Positions 43,449 through 51,606 are shown, counted from the stretch's first letter. The stretch is DNA of 64,000 nt from Brevibacillus porteri (GCF_003013475.1 NZ_PXZO01000001.1:62001-126000); one strand, 5' to 3'. Translations and numbers: made by a program. The notes: a model not told the origin generated them from the letters alone.

Positions 43449-43546
43449 TATTCTCTTTTTCACTACTTTTGGGCATGTAGACCCCATTTGACGAGAACTT
43501 TCCAATCTCAACTAGATTTAACTTTAGAAAGAAGGGTTACATTACA

Positions 43547-44749
43547 ATGGATCGTTTATGGACAAAAAACTTTATCATGCTGACAATTACAGCATTATTA
43601 CTATTTAGTGGTTTTTATTTATTAATGCCAACGCTACCTATGCTTATTAAACAATTAGGTGGAAGTGAATCTCAAGTTGGCTTTATTATTGGAGTGTTTA
43701 CCATATCGGCTGTAATTTTTCGTCCTATTGTTGGAGGATTAATGGATCGATATGGTCGACGAGTATTTATAATCAGCGGACTACTATTTTTTGCAATGAC
43801 AATGTATTTTTATGATTGGGTAACAGGGGTTATATTTTTGGTGGTATTACGCATTCTCCATGGAATCAGCTGGGCAATTGCTACCACTTCAATAGGAACG
43901 GCTGTGACTGATGTTATACCACAATCTCGACGTGGAGTAGGAATGGGATGGTATGGACTTGCAATGACCCTAGGCATGGCTTTAGGACCGATATTAGGTC
44001 TCTGGGTTGCAAAATCATTTTCATTTCACTATCTATTTCTTCTATGCACAGCATTAGCACTTATGGCATTCATCTTTGCACTTAATACAAAAATACCTGT
44101 GGTTAAAAATACAGCAAAACAACCAATATCATTTTTTGAGAAAACAGTTTTACCTATCGCTATTGTTACATTTTTTCTATCCATTACTTTTGGTGGCATC
44201 ACAACGTTCTTACCGCTTTTTGCGGAAAACATTCAAGTTAATGCCGGTACTTTTTTCCTTGTTTATGCTGTCACACTTACAGTAATTAGACCACTTGCAG
44301 GGAAAATATCTGATAAATATGGAGAAGGGGTCATTATTGTTCCAACGCTTTTTATACTGATAGTCGCACTATTAGTCCTGACAATGACAAAGGGACTTGT
44401 TGGACTAGTTCTTACAGCAATTTTGTACGGAATTGGATTCGGATCAGCACAACCTGCTCTTCAAATAGCAACTTTACGAATAGCTCCACCAGAGAAAAGA
44501 GGAGTGGCAAACGCTACATTTTTTACTGCTTTTGATTTAGGTATTGGTTTAGGAGCTATTCTTCTAGGATTGGTTTCACAGCTTATGGGATATCAAATGC
44601 TATTTATTGTTTGCGCTGGGTCTGGATTTGTTAGTGTAATAATTTTTATTTTATTTGTAAAAAAAGACCTTGAATATCTATTTTATAAAGACATGATGAC
44701 AGGAGCTTGGCGAATTCCGTTAAGAGGACCCTATGAAATGGAAAAATGA
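43547..44749 (+). CDS. MFS transporter
   Basis: This 400-residue major facilitator has twelve predicted helices. Motif A is VGGLMDRYGRRVFI and the second-half equivalent is GKISDKYGEGVII. PTLPMLIKQLGGSESQVG near the start is typical of the YwoG-like drug/efflux group. It is AT-rich like azoR and codes for a slightly odd C-terminus whose stop codon is in the same frame as, and directly joined to, an acetyltransferase fragment. GAAAGAAGGG lies upstream of the ATG. The substrate is unknown. Confidence 0.85.
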   Translation: MDRLWTKNFIMLTITALLLFSGFYLLMPTLPMLIKQLGGSESQVGFIIGVFTISAVIFRPIVGGLMDRYGRRVFIISGLLFFAMTMYFYDWVTGVIFLVVLRILHGISWAIATTSIGTAVTDVIPQSRRGVGMGWYGLAMTLGMALGPILGLWVAKSFSFHYLFLLCTALALMAFIFALNTKIPVVKNTAKQPISFFEKTVLPIAIVTFFLSITFGGITTFLPLFAENIQVNAGTFFLVYAVTLTVIRPLAGKISDKYGEGVIIVPTLFILIVALLVLTMTKGLVGLVLTAILYGIGFGSAQPALQIATLRIAPPEKRGVANATFFTAFDLGIGLGAILLGLVSQLMGYQMLFIVCAGSGFVSVIIFILFVKKDLEYLFYKDMMTGAWRIPLRGPYEMEK

Positions 44750-45037
44750 TGCGAAAAAGCAGCTTCGTCTGTTAAATGCTCCATCGACTTTGTCGGAACG
44801 GCTCCTGAATTCAGAGGGCAGGGAGCGGCAATGGTTATTCTCCGCTATATAATGGAAATGACCTCGTATGAACAATTTCTCATCGAAGAAGTAGCAGATA
44901 CGAATATTCCCGCTATGAAGCTATACCAAAAGCTAGGGTTCCAAGAATACAAGCGAAAGCCTGTCCCTTTAAAAAGAGCTGAAAAAATTGGAATCAATCA
45001 TTTTAAATCGTTGAAATACGAAAAATCGCTCAAGTGA
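44750..45037 (+). pseudogene. GNAT acetyltransferase, N-terminally truncated remnant
   Basis: Reading on directly past the MFS stop in the same frame gives the C-terminal half of a GNAT enzyme: the acetyl-CoA loop FVGTAPEFRGQGAA, then EEVADTNIPAMKLYQKLGF. The N-terminal half of the domain and a start codon with ribosome site are missing. The fragment likely lost its front when the AT-rich azoR-MFS segment arrived. It has its own terminator just behind. Confidence 0.75.
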
Positions 45038-45064
45038 TAGCTGATCCCCTGAGCGATTTTTTTG
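45021..45064. terminator. Bidirectional terminator after the GNAT remnant
   Basis: AAAAATCGCTCA pairs with TGAGCGATTTTT around a 17-base loop, ending the plus-strand remnant and the minus-strand gene that stops at 45067. Confidence 0.85.
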
Positions 45065-45066
45065 TT

Positions 45067-45354
45067 TTACACGGTGATTTCCTCCAAATCGATATTGGAG
45101 TCTATTTTCTCAAGATACTTCCAATAAATTAATTCTTCGGTATCGATGTGAACCACTTCCATCTCAAATTGCTGTGATTCCCATACAAGGATCTGACCTA
45201 GACAGTACTGGGATTCATGAATAACTCCTAACGAAGGATCTTGAACCCTCTTATCATCTATAAATTCACGACTGAAAATTTCAGACGAAATACTAAGGCT
45301 GCTTAGTTCCGCTGACTTACGATCAGCCCAATCACGTAAAAAAAGTAGAATCAT
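45067..45354 (-). CDS. Hypothetical 95-residue protein, probably the rear part of a frameshifted gene
   Basis: I do not recognise the family. The protein is acidic and soluble (RDWADRKSAELSSL, then VHIDTEELIYWKYLEKID at the end). Just upstream of its ATG, a different frame continues with protein-like sequence (NYELYFRESYLPTSIDDW, then LVVKNDSTFFT) that ends in a stop right after a run of seven T (45338-45344 as A on the plus strand). One base gained or lost there would join STFFT to RDWADRK, so the intact gene probably began near 45430. The ATG at 45354 has only a weak ribosome site. Confidence 0.5.
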   Translation of the reverse strand: MILLFLRDWADRKSAELSSLSISSEIFSREFIDDKRVQDPSLGVIHESQYCLGQILVWESQQFEMEVVHIDTEELIYWKYLEKIDSNIDLEEITV

Positions 45355-45471
45355 TTTTTACCACCAGCCAATCATCGATTGATGTAGGGAGGTAAGATTC
45401 TCGAAAGTATAGTTCATAGTTGGCACCCTGCCATTGTTAGTTTTTTACAGTTTATCAACATAGTAGGCTGG

Positions 45472-45564
45472 TCACAAGGTACTTAACAAATCGGTAATTG
45501 TGGGGATTAAACACCATCCAAGGAAGGGTAATGTTATCAAAATAATTGATGTAAATTCGATCAT
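45472..45564 (-). CDS. 30-residue hydrophobic peptide
   Basis: A tiny open frame starts at ATG 45564 with AAAGGAGTG 8 bases upstream. It encodes a peptide starting MIEFTSIILITLPFLG, with one predicted membrane helix, ending TITDLLSTL. No family is recognised. The strong ribosome site is the main support. It could be a toxin-like or regulatory membrane peptide, which is speculation. Confidence 0.42.
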   Translation of the reverse strand: MIEFTSIILITLPFLGWCLIPTITDLLSTL

Positions 45565-45964
45565 GCAAAATTCACTCCTTTCACGTTTTAATACGCAATT
45601 TGGGAATATTGGTTACCTGATCGTTTTAACACAGCACACGATTTGATAAATGAGGGGGAGAGAGCGGTGAAAGTACCAAGGATGTTTTTGGTTCGGTGCT
45701 GGATGGAGAGGGGCGGAAAAACATCTGACAGAATCGTATGCATCGACGTATCAAAAGCACCCAACAACAGGATGCCTGATCAATGGAGTAAAGTACCTGA
45801 TCGGATATTGACGGTAACGGATAGATTGAAAAGGGTGCCAAAAGAATGGGCCGCATCAGAACAGAAGTGATCTGGATCAATCCAGTGGCAGCTGATCAAG
45901 TGGGGCAGCAGACAATCTTTTCGCTGCCGGGTATAAGCGGATAGATACACAATGCTCATTATAT
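45565..45964. other. Intergenic stretch with possible coding debris
   Basis: About 400 bases. An open frame from GTG 45667 (with GAGGGGGAGAG upstream) to 45870 would give a 67-residue basic peptide (VKVPRMFLVRCWMERG start), and a 32-residue frame follows from 45846. Neither resembles a known family and both look like debris. No RNA gene is seen. Confidence 0.3.
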
Positions 45965-45994
45965 AAAAAAGCCCATCCTATCTAAGGATGGACA
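45965..45994 (-). terminator. Terminator of the NIPSNAP gene
   Basis: On the minus strand GTCCATCCTTA pairs with TAGGATGGGC and is followed by TTTTTTAT. Confidence 0.85.
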
Positions 45995-46008
45995 AGGTTG
46001 AAGGAGAA

Positions 46009-46314
46009 TTATTCAAACACCGGACGCAAGAAACTTCGCTCGTAACTGATGATGCACTTTGTTTGCTCTGCGAGTGAGAAGGCAAGTTGACAATCTTCAT
46101 CGACCAGTATTTTCTTTCGATAATCTTCATATTCTGCCAAACTAGGAAAACTAAATAAGGCATAAGCAATATTATTAGCACCTTCATGAGGAAGGAAATA
46201 GCCATGATGATGTCCGCCAAACTTGTTGACAAGAGGTATCCACATCTTTGCATATTCTTCAAAAACACTTACCTGATATGGATCAATAACATATTTCAAG
46301 TAACAAGTGACCAT
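46009..46314 (-). CDS. NIPSNAP family protein
   Basis: This 101-residue ferredoxin-like-fold protein has the pattern of small bacterial NIPSNAP proteins: CYLKYVIDPYQVSVFEEYAK, then GGHHHGYFLPHEG and AYALFSFPSLAEYEDYRKK. The family is of unknown function, dimeric, and is often induced by stress or located near redox genes. The gene is monocistronic with its own terminator. Confidence 0.82.
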   Translation of the reverse strand: MVTCYLKYVIDPYQVSVFEEYAKMWIPLVNKFGGHHHGYFLPHEGANNIAYALFSFPSLAEYEDYRKKILVDEDCQLAFSLAEQTKCIISYERSFLRPVFE

Positions 46315-46413
46315 TTTTCCACTCCCTAATGGTTTTTCCTAAATCTTACTGTACATCAGTATTAGGAACAAGAGGGGATATGGTTTTACAAAATGTGTAT
46401 TTAAAAAAGACTT

Positions 46414-46674
46414 TTAATAAAAGTCTCGTGGATTTGAATCACATTCTATTTTTAAAGACTTAAACCAATTTCTCAGGAATGTTCGTGTATCTGAGACTGT
46501 TATAGCAACATCGCCTTTTTGAATATCGATGTATAGGCTATAGCCTCCATCAGATTTAGACTCAATTGGAATCAAGTCAATGAATTCATTAAAATCTTTT
46601 ACTACTTCGGTGACTCTATCCATTTGTGGTTTTGTTACATCACTTACAATCATCAAAAATTGTCTCTTCAACAA
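46414..46674 (-). CDS. Hypothetical 86-residue protein
   Basis: I do not recognise this protein. It starts at TTG (two adjacent TTG codons are possible), with GGGGTG close upstream. The sequence is a mixed alpha/beta soluble domain (MIVSDVTKPQMDRVTEVVKD, then SLYIDIQKGDVAITVSD) ending CDSNPRDFY. No signal or membrane segment is seen. The AT-rich composition fits the accessory region. Confidence 0.5.
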   Translation of the reverse strand: MLKRQFLMIVSDVTKPQMDRVTEVVKDFNEFIDLIPIESKSDGGYSLYIDIQKGDVAITVSDTRTFLRNWFKSLKIECDSNPRDFY

Positions 46675-46878
46675 TACACCCCATTGTTTTTATTTTCATT
46701 ATATCACAGTAATGAAAACCGGGTGGGAAACGACAAGTTGGCAACTTATCGATCTTATCAGAAGTGAAAGAGATATGTGTCTGGGTTTATCGAAAACAAT
46801 CGATTTGTTAAATGGGATCAGCAGGTAAGCTTGAAAAAAAGTCGGTATCCCGTACGCAATAGAGACCGGCCTCCACTT

Positions 46879-47343
46879 CTATTCAAGTGTATAGTCGTAG
46901 CGAATGAAGCCTTTATGATGAGCAATTTTGTCATAAAGAGCACGAGCAGTGAAATTGTCCTGGCGGGTTTGCCAGTACAGTGCAGAAGCTTTTTGTTCTC
47001 GAGCAGCTTGAGCGACCCGTTCTATAAGGGCGCGGGCCACCCCATGTCCGCGAGCAGTTTCGTCAACGAAGAGGTCTTGCAGGTAGCACACATCTTCTTT
47101 CCAGACCGTAGGCTGAAAAACGTAGTGGGTGATACCGATCAAGTTTCCATGAAGATGCGCACCGAAACCGAATATCCTATCGCCAATGAGCAGTCGGTTC
47201 CAGATCTCATCGTATGTGGAATCTGGGAGCCCTGTCTCGTAAAAGGCTTTGTAGCTTCGAGCCAATACGTCCCAACGCTTGCGATCCTCTGCTCTTAGCG
47301 GAGCGATGTCAAGTATGATACTCTTGTTCGTTTTTTCAGCCAT
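46879..47343 (-). CDS. GNAT family N-acetyltransferase
   Basis: This 154-residue acetyltransferase has the GNAT acetyl-CoA loop LQDLFVDETARGHGVARAL and the late motif TARALYDKIAHHKGF. ITHYVFQPTVWKEDVCYL precedes the loop. ATG 47343 (MAEKTNKSI) is preferred; a GAGGAGG site lies about 12 bases upstream, a little far. The acceptor substrate is unknown. Confidence 0.85.
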   Translation of the reverse strand: MAEKTNKSIILDIAPLRAEDRKRWDVLARSYKAFYETGLPDSTYDEIWNRLLIGDRIFGFGAHLHGNLIGITHYVFQPTVWKEDVCYLQDLFVDETARGHGVARALIERVAQAAREQKASALYWQTRQDNFTARALYDKIAHHKGFIRYDYTLE

Positions 47344-47543
47344 TTGAAAATCAAACCTCCTCGTTGTCATCATTAAAGATTTAATAAGCATATTATCACG
47401 AATCTTTCACTTAATAAGGATGCAGAAAATCGTTTCAATACCAGGTCAGAGAAGGGTTAAGTCAAAATGTTGCTTTTGTAGGTGGAATACTACTGGGGAT
47501 TGGGAGAAAGAGAGTTTTTAGCAAAGGAGATAGGAATGTAGAA

Positions 47544-47571
47544 AGACGACCCTATTTTACAAAGGTCGTCT
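47544..47571 (-). terminator. Terminator of the DUF2500 gene
   Basis: AGACGACC pairs with GGTCGTCT, with a short T-run on the minus strand. The stem overlaps the last codons and stop of the gene. Confidence 0.6.
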
Positions 47572-47931
47572 GCTGAATTCCTTATATCTGGTGCCTTGAT
47601 AAGTTAATATGCCTGTATCTCCTTCGACCAGTAAGCCATACTCACTACCTTTTACATGGAATTCTAGTCTTTCTCCATTGCTTAGTTCAAAAGTAAGGTA
47701 ATAGTATGTGGATACACTGGTATCATTACCGCCACCTGAAGTTCTTGTGCGTTTACTAATTATTTTTGCAGGTTGAGTTAAGAGTGGGGACGCATTATTT
47801 GACATCCAAATCCTGATACCATTTATGATCGCTCCTAAGATGAAAAGTACAATTATTCCAGCAATCACTAAAAACCACCAGGGCGGACCAAAACCACTAG
47901 AGAAAGATGGTCCAAAGTCATTTGCGAACAT
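47557..47931 (-). CDS. DUF2500 family membrane protein
   Basis: This 124-residue protein has one N-terminal membrane helix (WWFLVIAGIIVLFILGAII) and a small outer or inner beta domain typical of DUF2500: KRTRTSGGGNDTS, YYYLTFELSNGERLEF, GSEYGLLVEGDTGILTYQG. The function is unknown. The start lies in an AT-rich leader with a modest ribosome site. Confidence 0.82.
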   Translation of the reverse strand: MFANDFGPSFSSGFGPPWWFLVIAGIIVLFILGAIINGIRIWMSNNASPLLTQPAKIISKRTRTSGGGNDTSVSTYYYLTFELSNGERLEFHVKGSEYGLLVEGDTGILTYQGTRYKEFSRRPL

Positions 47932-48038
47932 TCTATTATCACTCCAATATTGTTTACATGTTATACGTAAAAATATGGTTATTGTTTCCTTTTAAAGTAA
48001 AATGTCTATTTAACATACTATTTCGGGAGAGACGTGGC

Positions 48039-48182
48039 TTATCTCAGTAACGGGCTCGAAAACAAAAGCCACCAGGTGCTCATGTGGCTGCAGATAGTAG
48101 TTCCTATTGCCGAGTGAATTAACTCACGATTGAGTCGGGCTGCATCCTCGAAACTTACATAGTAATACAGATGCTTGGTCAT
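48039..48182 (-). CDS. Hypothetical 47-residue protein
   Basis: ATG 48182 has GGAAGGAGT 8 bases upstream, an excellent site. The peptide begins MTKHLYYYVSFEDAARLN and ends with a hydrophobic WWLLFSSPLLR. No family is recognised. A longer frame upstream (from 48239) lacks a ribosome site. Confidence 0.5.
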   Translation of the reverse strand: MTKHLYYYVSFEDAARLNRELIHSAIGTTICSHMSTWWLLFSSPLLR

Positions 48183-48448
48183 GGTAATCAACTCCTTCCG
48201 CACATAACCGTAGCAGAAGGAGAAAAAAGAAGCCCCCATATGGAAGCCCGTATATATGTTCGCCTATTTTTCATGAGACAAGCCTCAAAGGTTAAATTGA
48301 GCCGTAACCTTCCAAAAGGCTGACTATGACATAAATTTGAAGTGGTGATAATACTAATATTTGGTATACTTATTTTTACAAGTCCATTGATCAAAGTATG
48401 AATTATATTCGAAAGAAAAAGAAATTATTGAGAATTGGTGGGGAATAA
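48183..48448. other. AT-rich intergenic region before the stalk-domain gene
   Basis: About 265 bases with no supported gene. It contains the divergent ribosome site of the 47-residue gene and, close to 48356-48390, AT-rich promoter-like sequence for the plus-strand gene. Confidence 0.3.
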
Positions 48449-49114
48449 ATGCGTAAATATATAATTGGAACTTTATTTGGATTATTAATAGGAACATCGA
48501 TAAGTGTATATGCTGAAGTGGTTAGTATGGTTGGTAAGGTTGTTGAGGGAGAGCTGCTAGTAAACATCAATGGCAAAACACTTAATAATAAGGCAATAGT
48601 TGTTGATGGAACATCATACCTGCCAGTTCATGCAATAGGGGACACATTAGGATATAATGCTTCATACGTCCCAAATGAAGGGATCAAGCTATATCCCAAA
48701 TTTGATGAAAAAGGGCTTAAAATTAAGTATCTTCCGATTGTCAACATAAATAATACGTACACAATAAACTCTGACGATTATTATTATTTGGAATCTGACG
48801 GAAATCAATATGTTTCTGTTAATAGTTTAGTTGGACCTTATGACTTTTATTGGCCAAAACCGGGTACAGCGGTGTTTCACCCATTGTTAGAGACCGAGAA
48901 GTCGAAATTGGACACAAACGGTATTTTCAATAAAAAAGCAGACGATGTTATAATAAAAGTATCTGATGAGTATGTAAAAGATGCCGAAGCCTTCAGATAT
49001 GAAGGGATGCGTGGAAGGGTTTTTGTAAAATTATCTTCTTTAAATTTGAAAGCTGAAGTTAAGTATAATGACCAATATAAAGTTGACGAGCTAGTTATTA
49101 CCATACGTGAATGA
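48449..49114 (+). CDS. Exported stalk-domain (copper amine oxidase N-terminal-like) protein
   Basis: This 221-residue protein has a signal peptide (YIIGTLFGLLIGTSISVYA) followed by a stalk-type domain (about 30-75) with VNINGKTLNNKAIVVDGTSY and LPVHAIGDTLGYNASY. A lysine- and tyrosine-rich beta domain of unknown type follows to the end. Such proteins are common on the surface of Bacillales, with scaffold or binding roles. GGTGGGG lies upstream of the ATG. It is AT-rich and monocistronic. Confidence 0.78.
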   Translation: MRKYIIGTLFGLLIGTSISVYAEVVSMVGKVVEGELLVNINGKTLNNKAIVVDGTSYLPVHAIGDTLGYNASYVPNEGIKLYPKFDEKGLKIKYLPIVNINNTYTINSDDYYYLESDGNQYVSVNSLVGPYDFYWPKPGTAVFHPLLETEKSKLDTNGIFNKKADDVIIKVSDEYVKDAEAFRYEGMRGRVFVKLSSLNLKAEVKYNDQYKVDELVITIRE

Positions 49115-49171
49115 AAGTCGGTCCTAAATCTGAAAATAAAAGGACGGATAATAGTGAAGTTTTAATCAAAT

Positions 49172-49202
49172 AAACCACTCCATCGTTAGGAGTGGTTTTT
49201 GC
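49172..49202 (+). terminator. Terminator of the stalk-domain gene
   Basis: AAACCACTCC pairs with GGAGTGGTTTTT around a 7-base loop. Confidence 0.88.
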
Positions 49203-49747
49203 CTTTATTCATTAATGTATATATTGTGGTCAAACTGTACTTTGTGTTTAGTGTATTACGGTGAACCGTATCACTAGTAACGGAAAAGTTGTTGAACGAA
49301 CGGGTTCAAAAACTGAATACAGTAGTTACAGTAGTAGAAAAACCACCTTTGAGGTGGTTTTCGTTTTGGTTGAAGATGAAAAACCCGGACAAAATCAGGG
49401 ATAAAAGGCAGGACGATTTTAAATATTTGAATCGGTAATCTTGAGTCAAGAGCCAATCGACATCGGCTCTTGGGATTTACCGGACAGGGGATTCCATGCG
49501 AGACATAAGGCTCCAACCACTCGCCCCTTGTCCGGTATCTCTCTTATGTGAATATGCCGATCGTGTCTTAAGAGTACAGAAGCGTACCATTGGCTATAGC
49601 AGGTAAAAAGCTTGTCGCTGGTCCCGAAGGTGTTCTAGAATACTTGCCGCTTCTGCAATTTGCTTTCGTCTCTTTTTATGATCAATTATTTTAGGCATGG
49701 TTATATTGAAACAAGGAAAAAAGTCAGAAAGTTTTTAAATAATACGA
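49203..49747. other. Long intergenic region with two hairpins
   Basis: About 545 bases without a convincing gene. AAACCACC-TTTGA-GGTGGTTT (49337-49354) is a second terminator-like hairpin whose stem resembles the one at 49172. AAGAGCCAATCGACATCGGCTCTT (49448-49471 region) is another short palindrome. A possible minus-strand frame at 49274-49516 has no ribosome site. Confidence 0.4.
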
Positions 49748-49776
49748 TTGTATTGTTTAAAAATGCATGCTAAGAT
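49748..49776 (+). promoter_or_regulatory. Promoter upstream of the secreted PPC-like gene
   Basis: TTGTAT (49748-49753) and TAAGAT (49771-49776) are 17 bases apart. Transcription from here would include two very short open frames before the main gene. Confidence 0.45.
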
Positions 49777-49805
49777 GTCCTTAAAAATGTAAAGAGGTGG
49801 AAAAA

Positions 49806-49826
49806 ATGGATTATTTTAATTTTTAA
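49806..49826 (+). CDS. Six-residue leader-like frame
   Basis: ATG-GAT-TAT-TTT-AAT-TTT-TAA follows GAGGTGG at a 5-base distance, between the promoter and the secreted-protein gene. It could be a leader peptide or chance; no proof of translation is visible. Confidence 0.25.
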   Translation: MDYFNF

Positions 49827-49877
49827 CCCGTCGCACATACCACGTTAGTCGACGAAACAATTCAGTAGATAGGAAAT

Positions 49878-49916
49878 ATGAAAAAAGGTATGTTCGAAAA
49901 GAATAAGTGGAAATAG
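49878..49916 (+). CDS. Twelve-residue upstream frame
   Basis: This frame encodes MKKGMFEKNKWK and its TAG stop overlaps the GGAG ribosome site of the next gene. Its own ribosome site is weak. It may couple translation of the secreted protein to upstream ribosomes. Confidence 0.25.
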   Translation: MKKGMFEKNKWK

Positions 49917-49927
49917 GAGTGTGGATT

Positions 49928-50362
49928 ATGATTAAAAAGTTAATGACTTTGGGTGCAGTTGTTTCCGTATTAACTTTCGGTTCGCAAGCTGCTTTTGCCA
50001 GTGATGGATGGGCGGATACAAAAGAAACTGCTCATGCTATCAACGATGGTGGTAGTTTCTTTCAAACAATCTCGGATAGTACAGATGTTGATTGGTATTA
50101 TTGGAAAAATGACTCAGACAAAATAAATTGGGTATTCGAACTGCAATCTCCTACTGGTGTTAATTATGACTATGACTGGATAGCTTATGGCCCTAATGGT
50201 CAAATGTCTGGGACTGCTGGTGATTTAGGGCCTGGTCAAATTGACGCAGCGACAGGAAGTGGTTTTGGGAGGGGAACGACTATATACTTTAAGGTTCGTG
50301 GACATTCCTCCCAAGATTTTGATTCGAGGCATGCTTACGCTGTTTACTTATCGACTTGGTAA
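49928..50362 (+). CDS. Small secreted protein with a PPC-like domain
   Basis: This 144-residue protein has a signal peptide (KLMTLGAVVSVLTFGSQAAFA) and a mature domain of ~120 residues that reads like a bacterial pre-peptidase C-terminal (PPC) beta-sandwich: DTKETAHAINDGGSF, DSTDVDWYYWKND, and a closing YFKVRGHSS ... YAVYLSTW. No protease domain is attached. ATG 49928 follows GGAGTGTGG; an earlier in-frame ATG at 49907 lies within the upstream small frame. The role is unknown; these domains help in secretion or binding. Confidence 0.72.
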   Translation: MIKKLMTLGAVVSVLTFGSQAAFASDGWADTKETAHAINDGGSFFQTISDSTDVDWYYWKNDSDKINWVFELQSPTGVNYDYDWIAYGPNGQMSGTAGDLGPGQIDAATGSGFGRGTTIYFKVRGHSSQDFDSRHAYAVYLSTW

Positions 50363-50382
50363 TTGAGAGGAAAGGCTTAATG

Positions 50383-50406
50383 AAAAGCACCATAGTGGTG
50401 CTTTTT
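50383..50406 (+). terminator. Terminator of the PPC-like gene
   Basis: AAAAGCACCA-TAG-TGGTGCTTTTT lies 20 bases after the stop. Confidence 0.88.
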
Positions 50407-50667
50407 CTTTTGCCAATCAAACTTAATGGGATAAGTTCACTAGTCTTACAGGTAGTTACAAAAGTACACTACAGGCGTTCTCAAACCATTACGTTTAGGG
50501 CAACAGCAGGAACAGGATTGTTTGCTGCTTCTATTGATGATATCGTTAAAAAGTGGTCGTAAAGTAAATCAATTAAAAGGGAGCCTCAACTCTTTTTTAA
50601 GAGTCTATGGGCTCCCTTTTTTTATTTCATAACGAAACTATTAAATATTGGTGGTGGTGATGATGTA
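50407..50667. other. Intergenic stretch with a second hairpin
   Basis: Nothing coding is supported here. A strong stem AAAAGGGAGCC / GGCTCCCTTTT (50575-50620) with an inner ACTCTT/AAGAGT hairpin and trailing T-run lies just before the terminase relic and may mark the end of a lost gene. Confidence 0.45.
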
Positions 50668-50964
50668 GTGGCAAGAGCAAGAGACCCGAACCGTATTAAG
50701 GCGTTGGAGACGTAAAAGCAGTCGAATAGTAAAACGAAATTGAAGGACATCGCTTAGCAGCTCGGTATCTCGGAAGGAACCGTACGAGGTTGGAAGAACA
50801 AGGACAAATGGGATGAGCAGATCAGTAAGCTTCAAGAGTCTTCGACACCAGAATCAACGGATGTAACCGAAGAATTGTATGCCCTAGCACAAAAGCGCCT
50901 TGTATCAGTTAGATCTGGGCAAGGAATAGGAAAGAAGGCTTTGGAGTCATGGACGATAATCTGA
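50668..50964 (+). pseudogene. Phage terminase small-subunit relic (XtmA-like)
   Basis: Translation from GTG 50668 gives VARARDPNRIKALE, then stop TAA (50713-50715), then KQSNSKTKLKDIA, stop TAG (50755-50757), then QLGISEGTVRGWKNKDKW and TPESTDVTEE. This reads as the N-terminal helix-turn-helix of a PBSX/phBC6A51-type terminase small subunit, beginning as intact members do (MARARDPNR). The C-terminal part fades into unrelated residues before TGA at 50962. Two nonsense codons and the missing rear make it a dead prophage trace. Confidence 0.75.
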
Positions 50965-51036
50965 TTTTTGTGCTGCCGCCTTTCCCAAAGGTAATTTGTA
51001 CTGCTCCCACGCGTTTCCCGATCTTTTTATATTTGT

Positions 51037-51077
51037 AAAAAAGGAAGGATGGAGCTTTGCCCCATCCCTCCTTTTTT
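51037..51077 (-). terminator. Terminator of the ECF S-component gene
   Basis: AAAAAAGGAAGGATGG pairs with CCATCCCTCCTTTTTT on the plus strand; on the minus strand it ends in a T-run at the gene's stop codon. Confidence 0.85.
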
Positions 51078-51606
51078 ACCCTTGCCCCACAATCTTCTTC
51101 AAGCGTCCCACCAGCGGGATGACAATAACCGCGGCTACAACCACCTGCAAAACGTTCCCCGGAATGGAGCCAAACGGCTGAATCCAGTTCCCGTAAAGAA
51201 TAACCTCAACAAAGTAGTAGCCCACGATCTTAATCACCAATGCTGCCGCAACTGCGAGTGCATACACAAATACCCGATTGCCAGGCACCTTTTCGGCGAT
51301 GAGGCCAGCTACATAGCCCATTGCACCTACGATTACGAAGGTAAACGGCGCCCATGCTGTCCAACCGGAGATAAGGTCGAAGAGGCCCATACCAAAAGCT
51401 CCTGCGATAGCTCCTGTCTTTCTGCCATACACAAAAGCTGCGATTAAAAGAGGCACGTTCCCGAGATGAATGAGGCCACCGTTACCCATGATCGGGAGTC
51501 TTAGGTTAATAAACATGGTGGCTGCGAGAGTAAAAGCGATAAATAGTGCATTGATAACGAGGGTTTTCGTCTTTGTTGCTTTTCTTGATGAAAAAGTAGA
51601 ATCCAT
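51076..51606 (-). CDS. ECF transporter S component
   Basis: This 176-residue integral membrane protein has five to six helices and the layout of the ECF-ribofla_trS family: KTLVINALFIAFTLAATMFI, LIHLGNVPLLIAAFVYGRKTGAIAG split over two helices, and LISGWTAWAPFTFVIVGAMG. It would bind a vitamin or vitamin precursor and share an energising module encoded elsewhere. No vitamin-specific riboswitch was recognised in the 140 bases upstream, so the substrate is open. Confidence 0.85.
   Translation of the reverse strand: MDSTFSSRKATKTKTLVINALFIAFTLAATMFINLRLPIMGNGGLIHLGNVPLLIAAFVYGRKTGAIAGAFGMGLFDLISGWTAWAPFTFVIVGAMGYVAGLIAEKVPGNRVFVYALAVAAALVIKIVGYYFVEVILYGNWIQPFGSIPGNVLQVVVAAVIVIPLVGRLKKIVGQG

Noticed and set aside
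49274-49516. 80-residue minus-strand frame
   Set aside because: It spans two hairpins, lacks a ribosome site and shows no domain.
50356-50562. 68-residue frame after the PPC-like gene
   Set aside because: It runs through a clear terminator hairpin and has no ribosome site.
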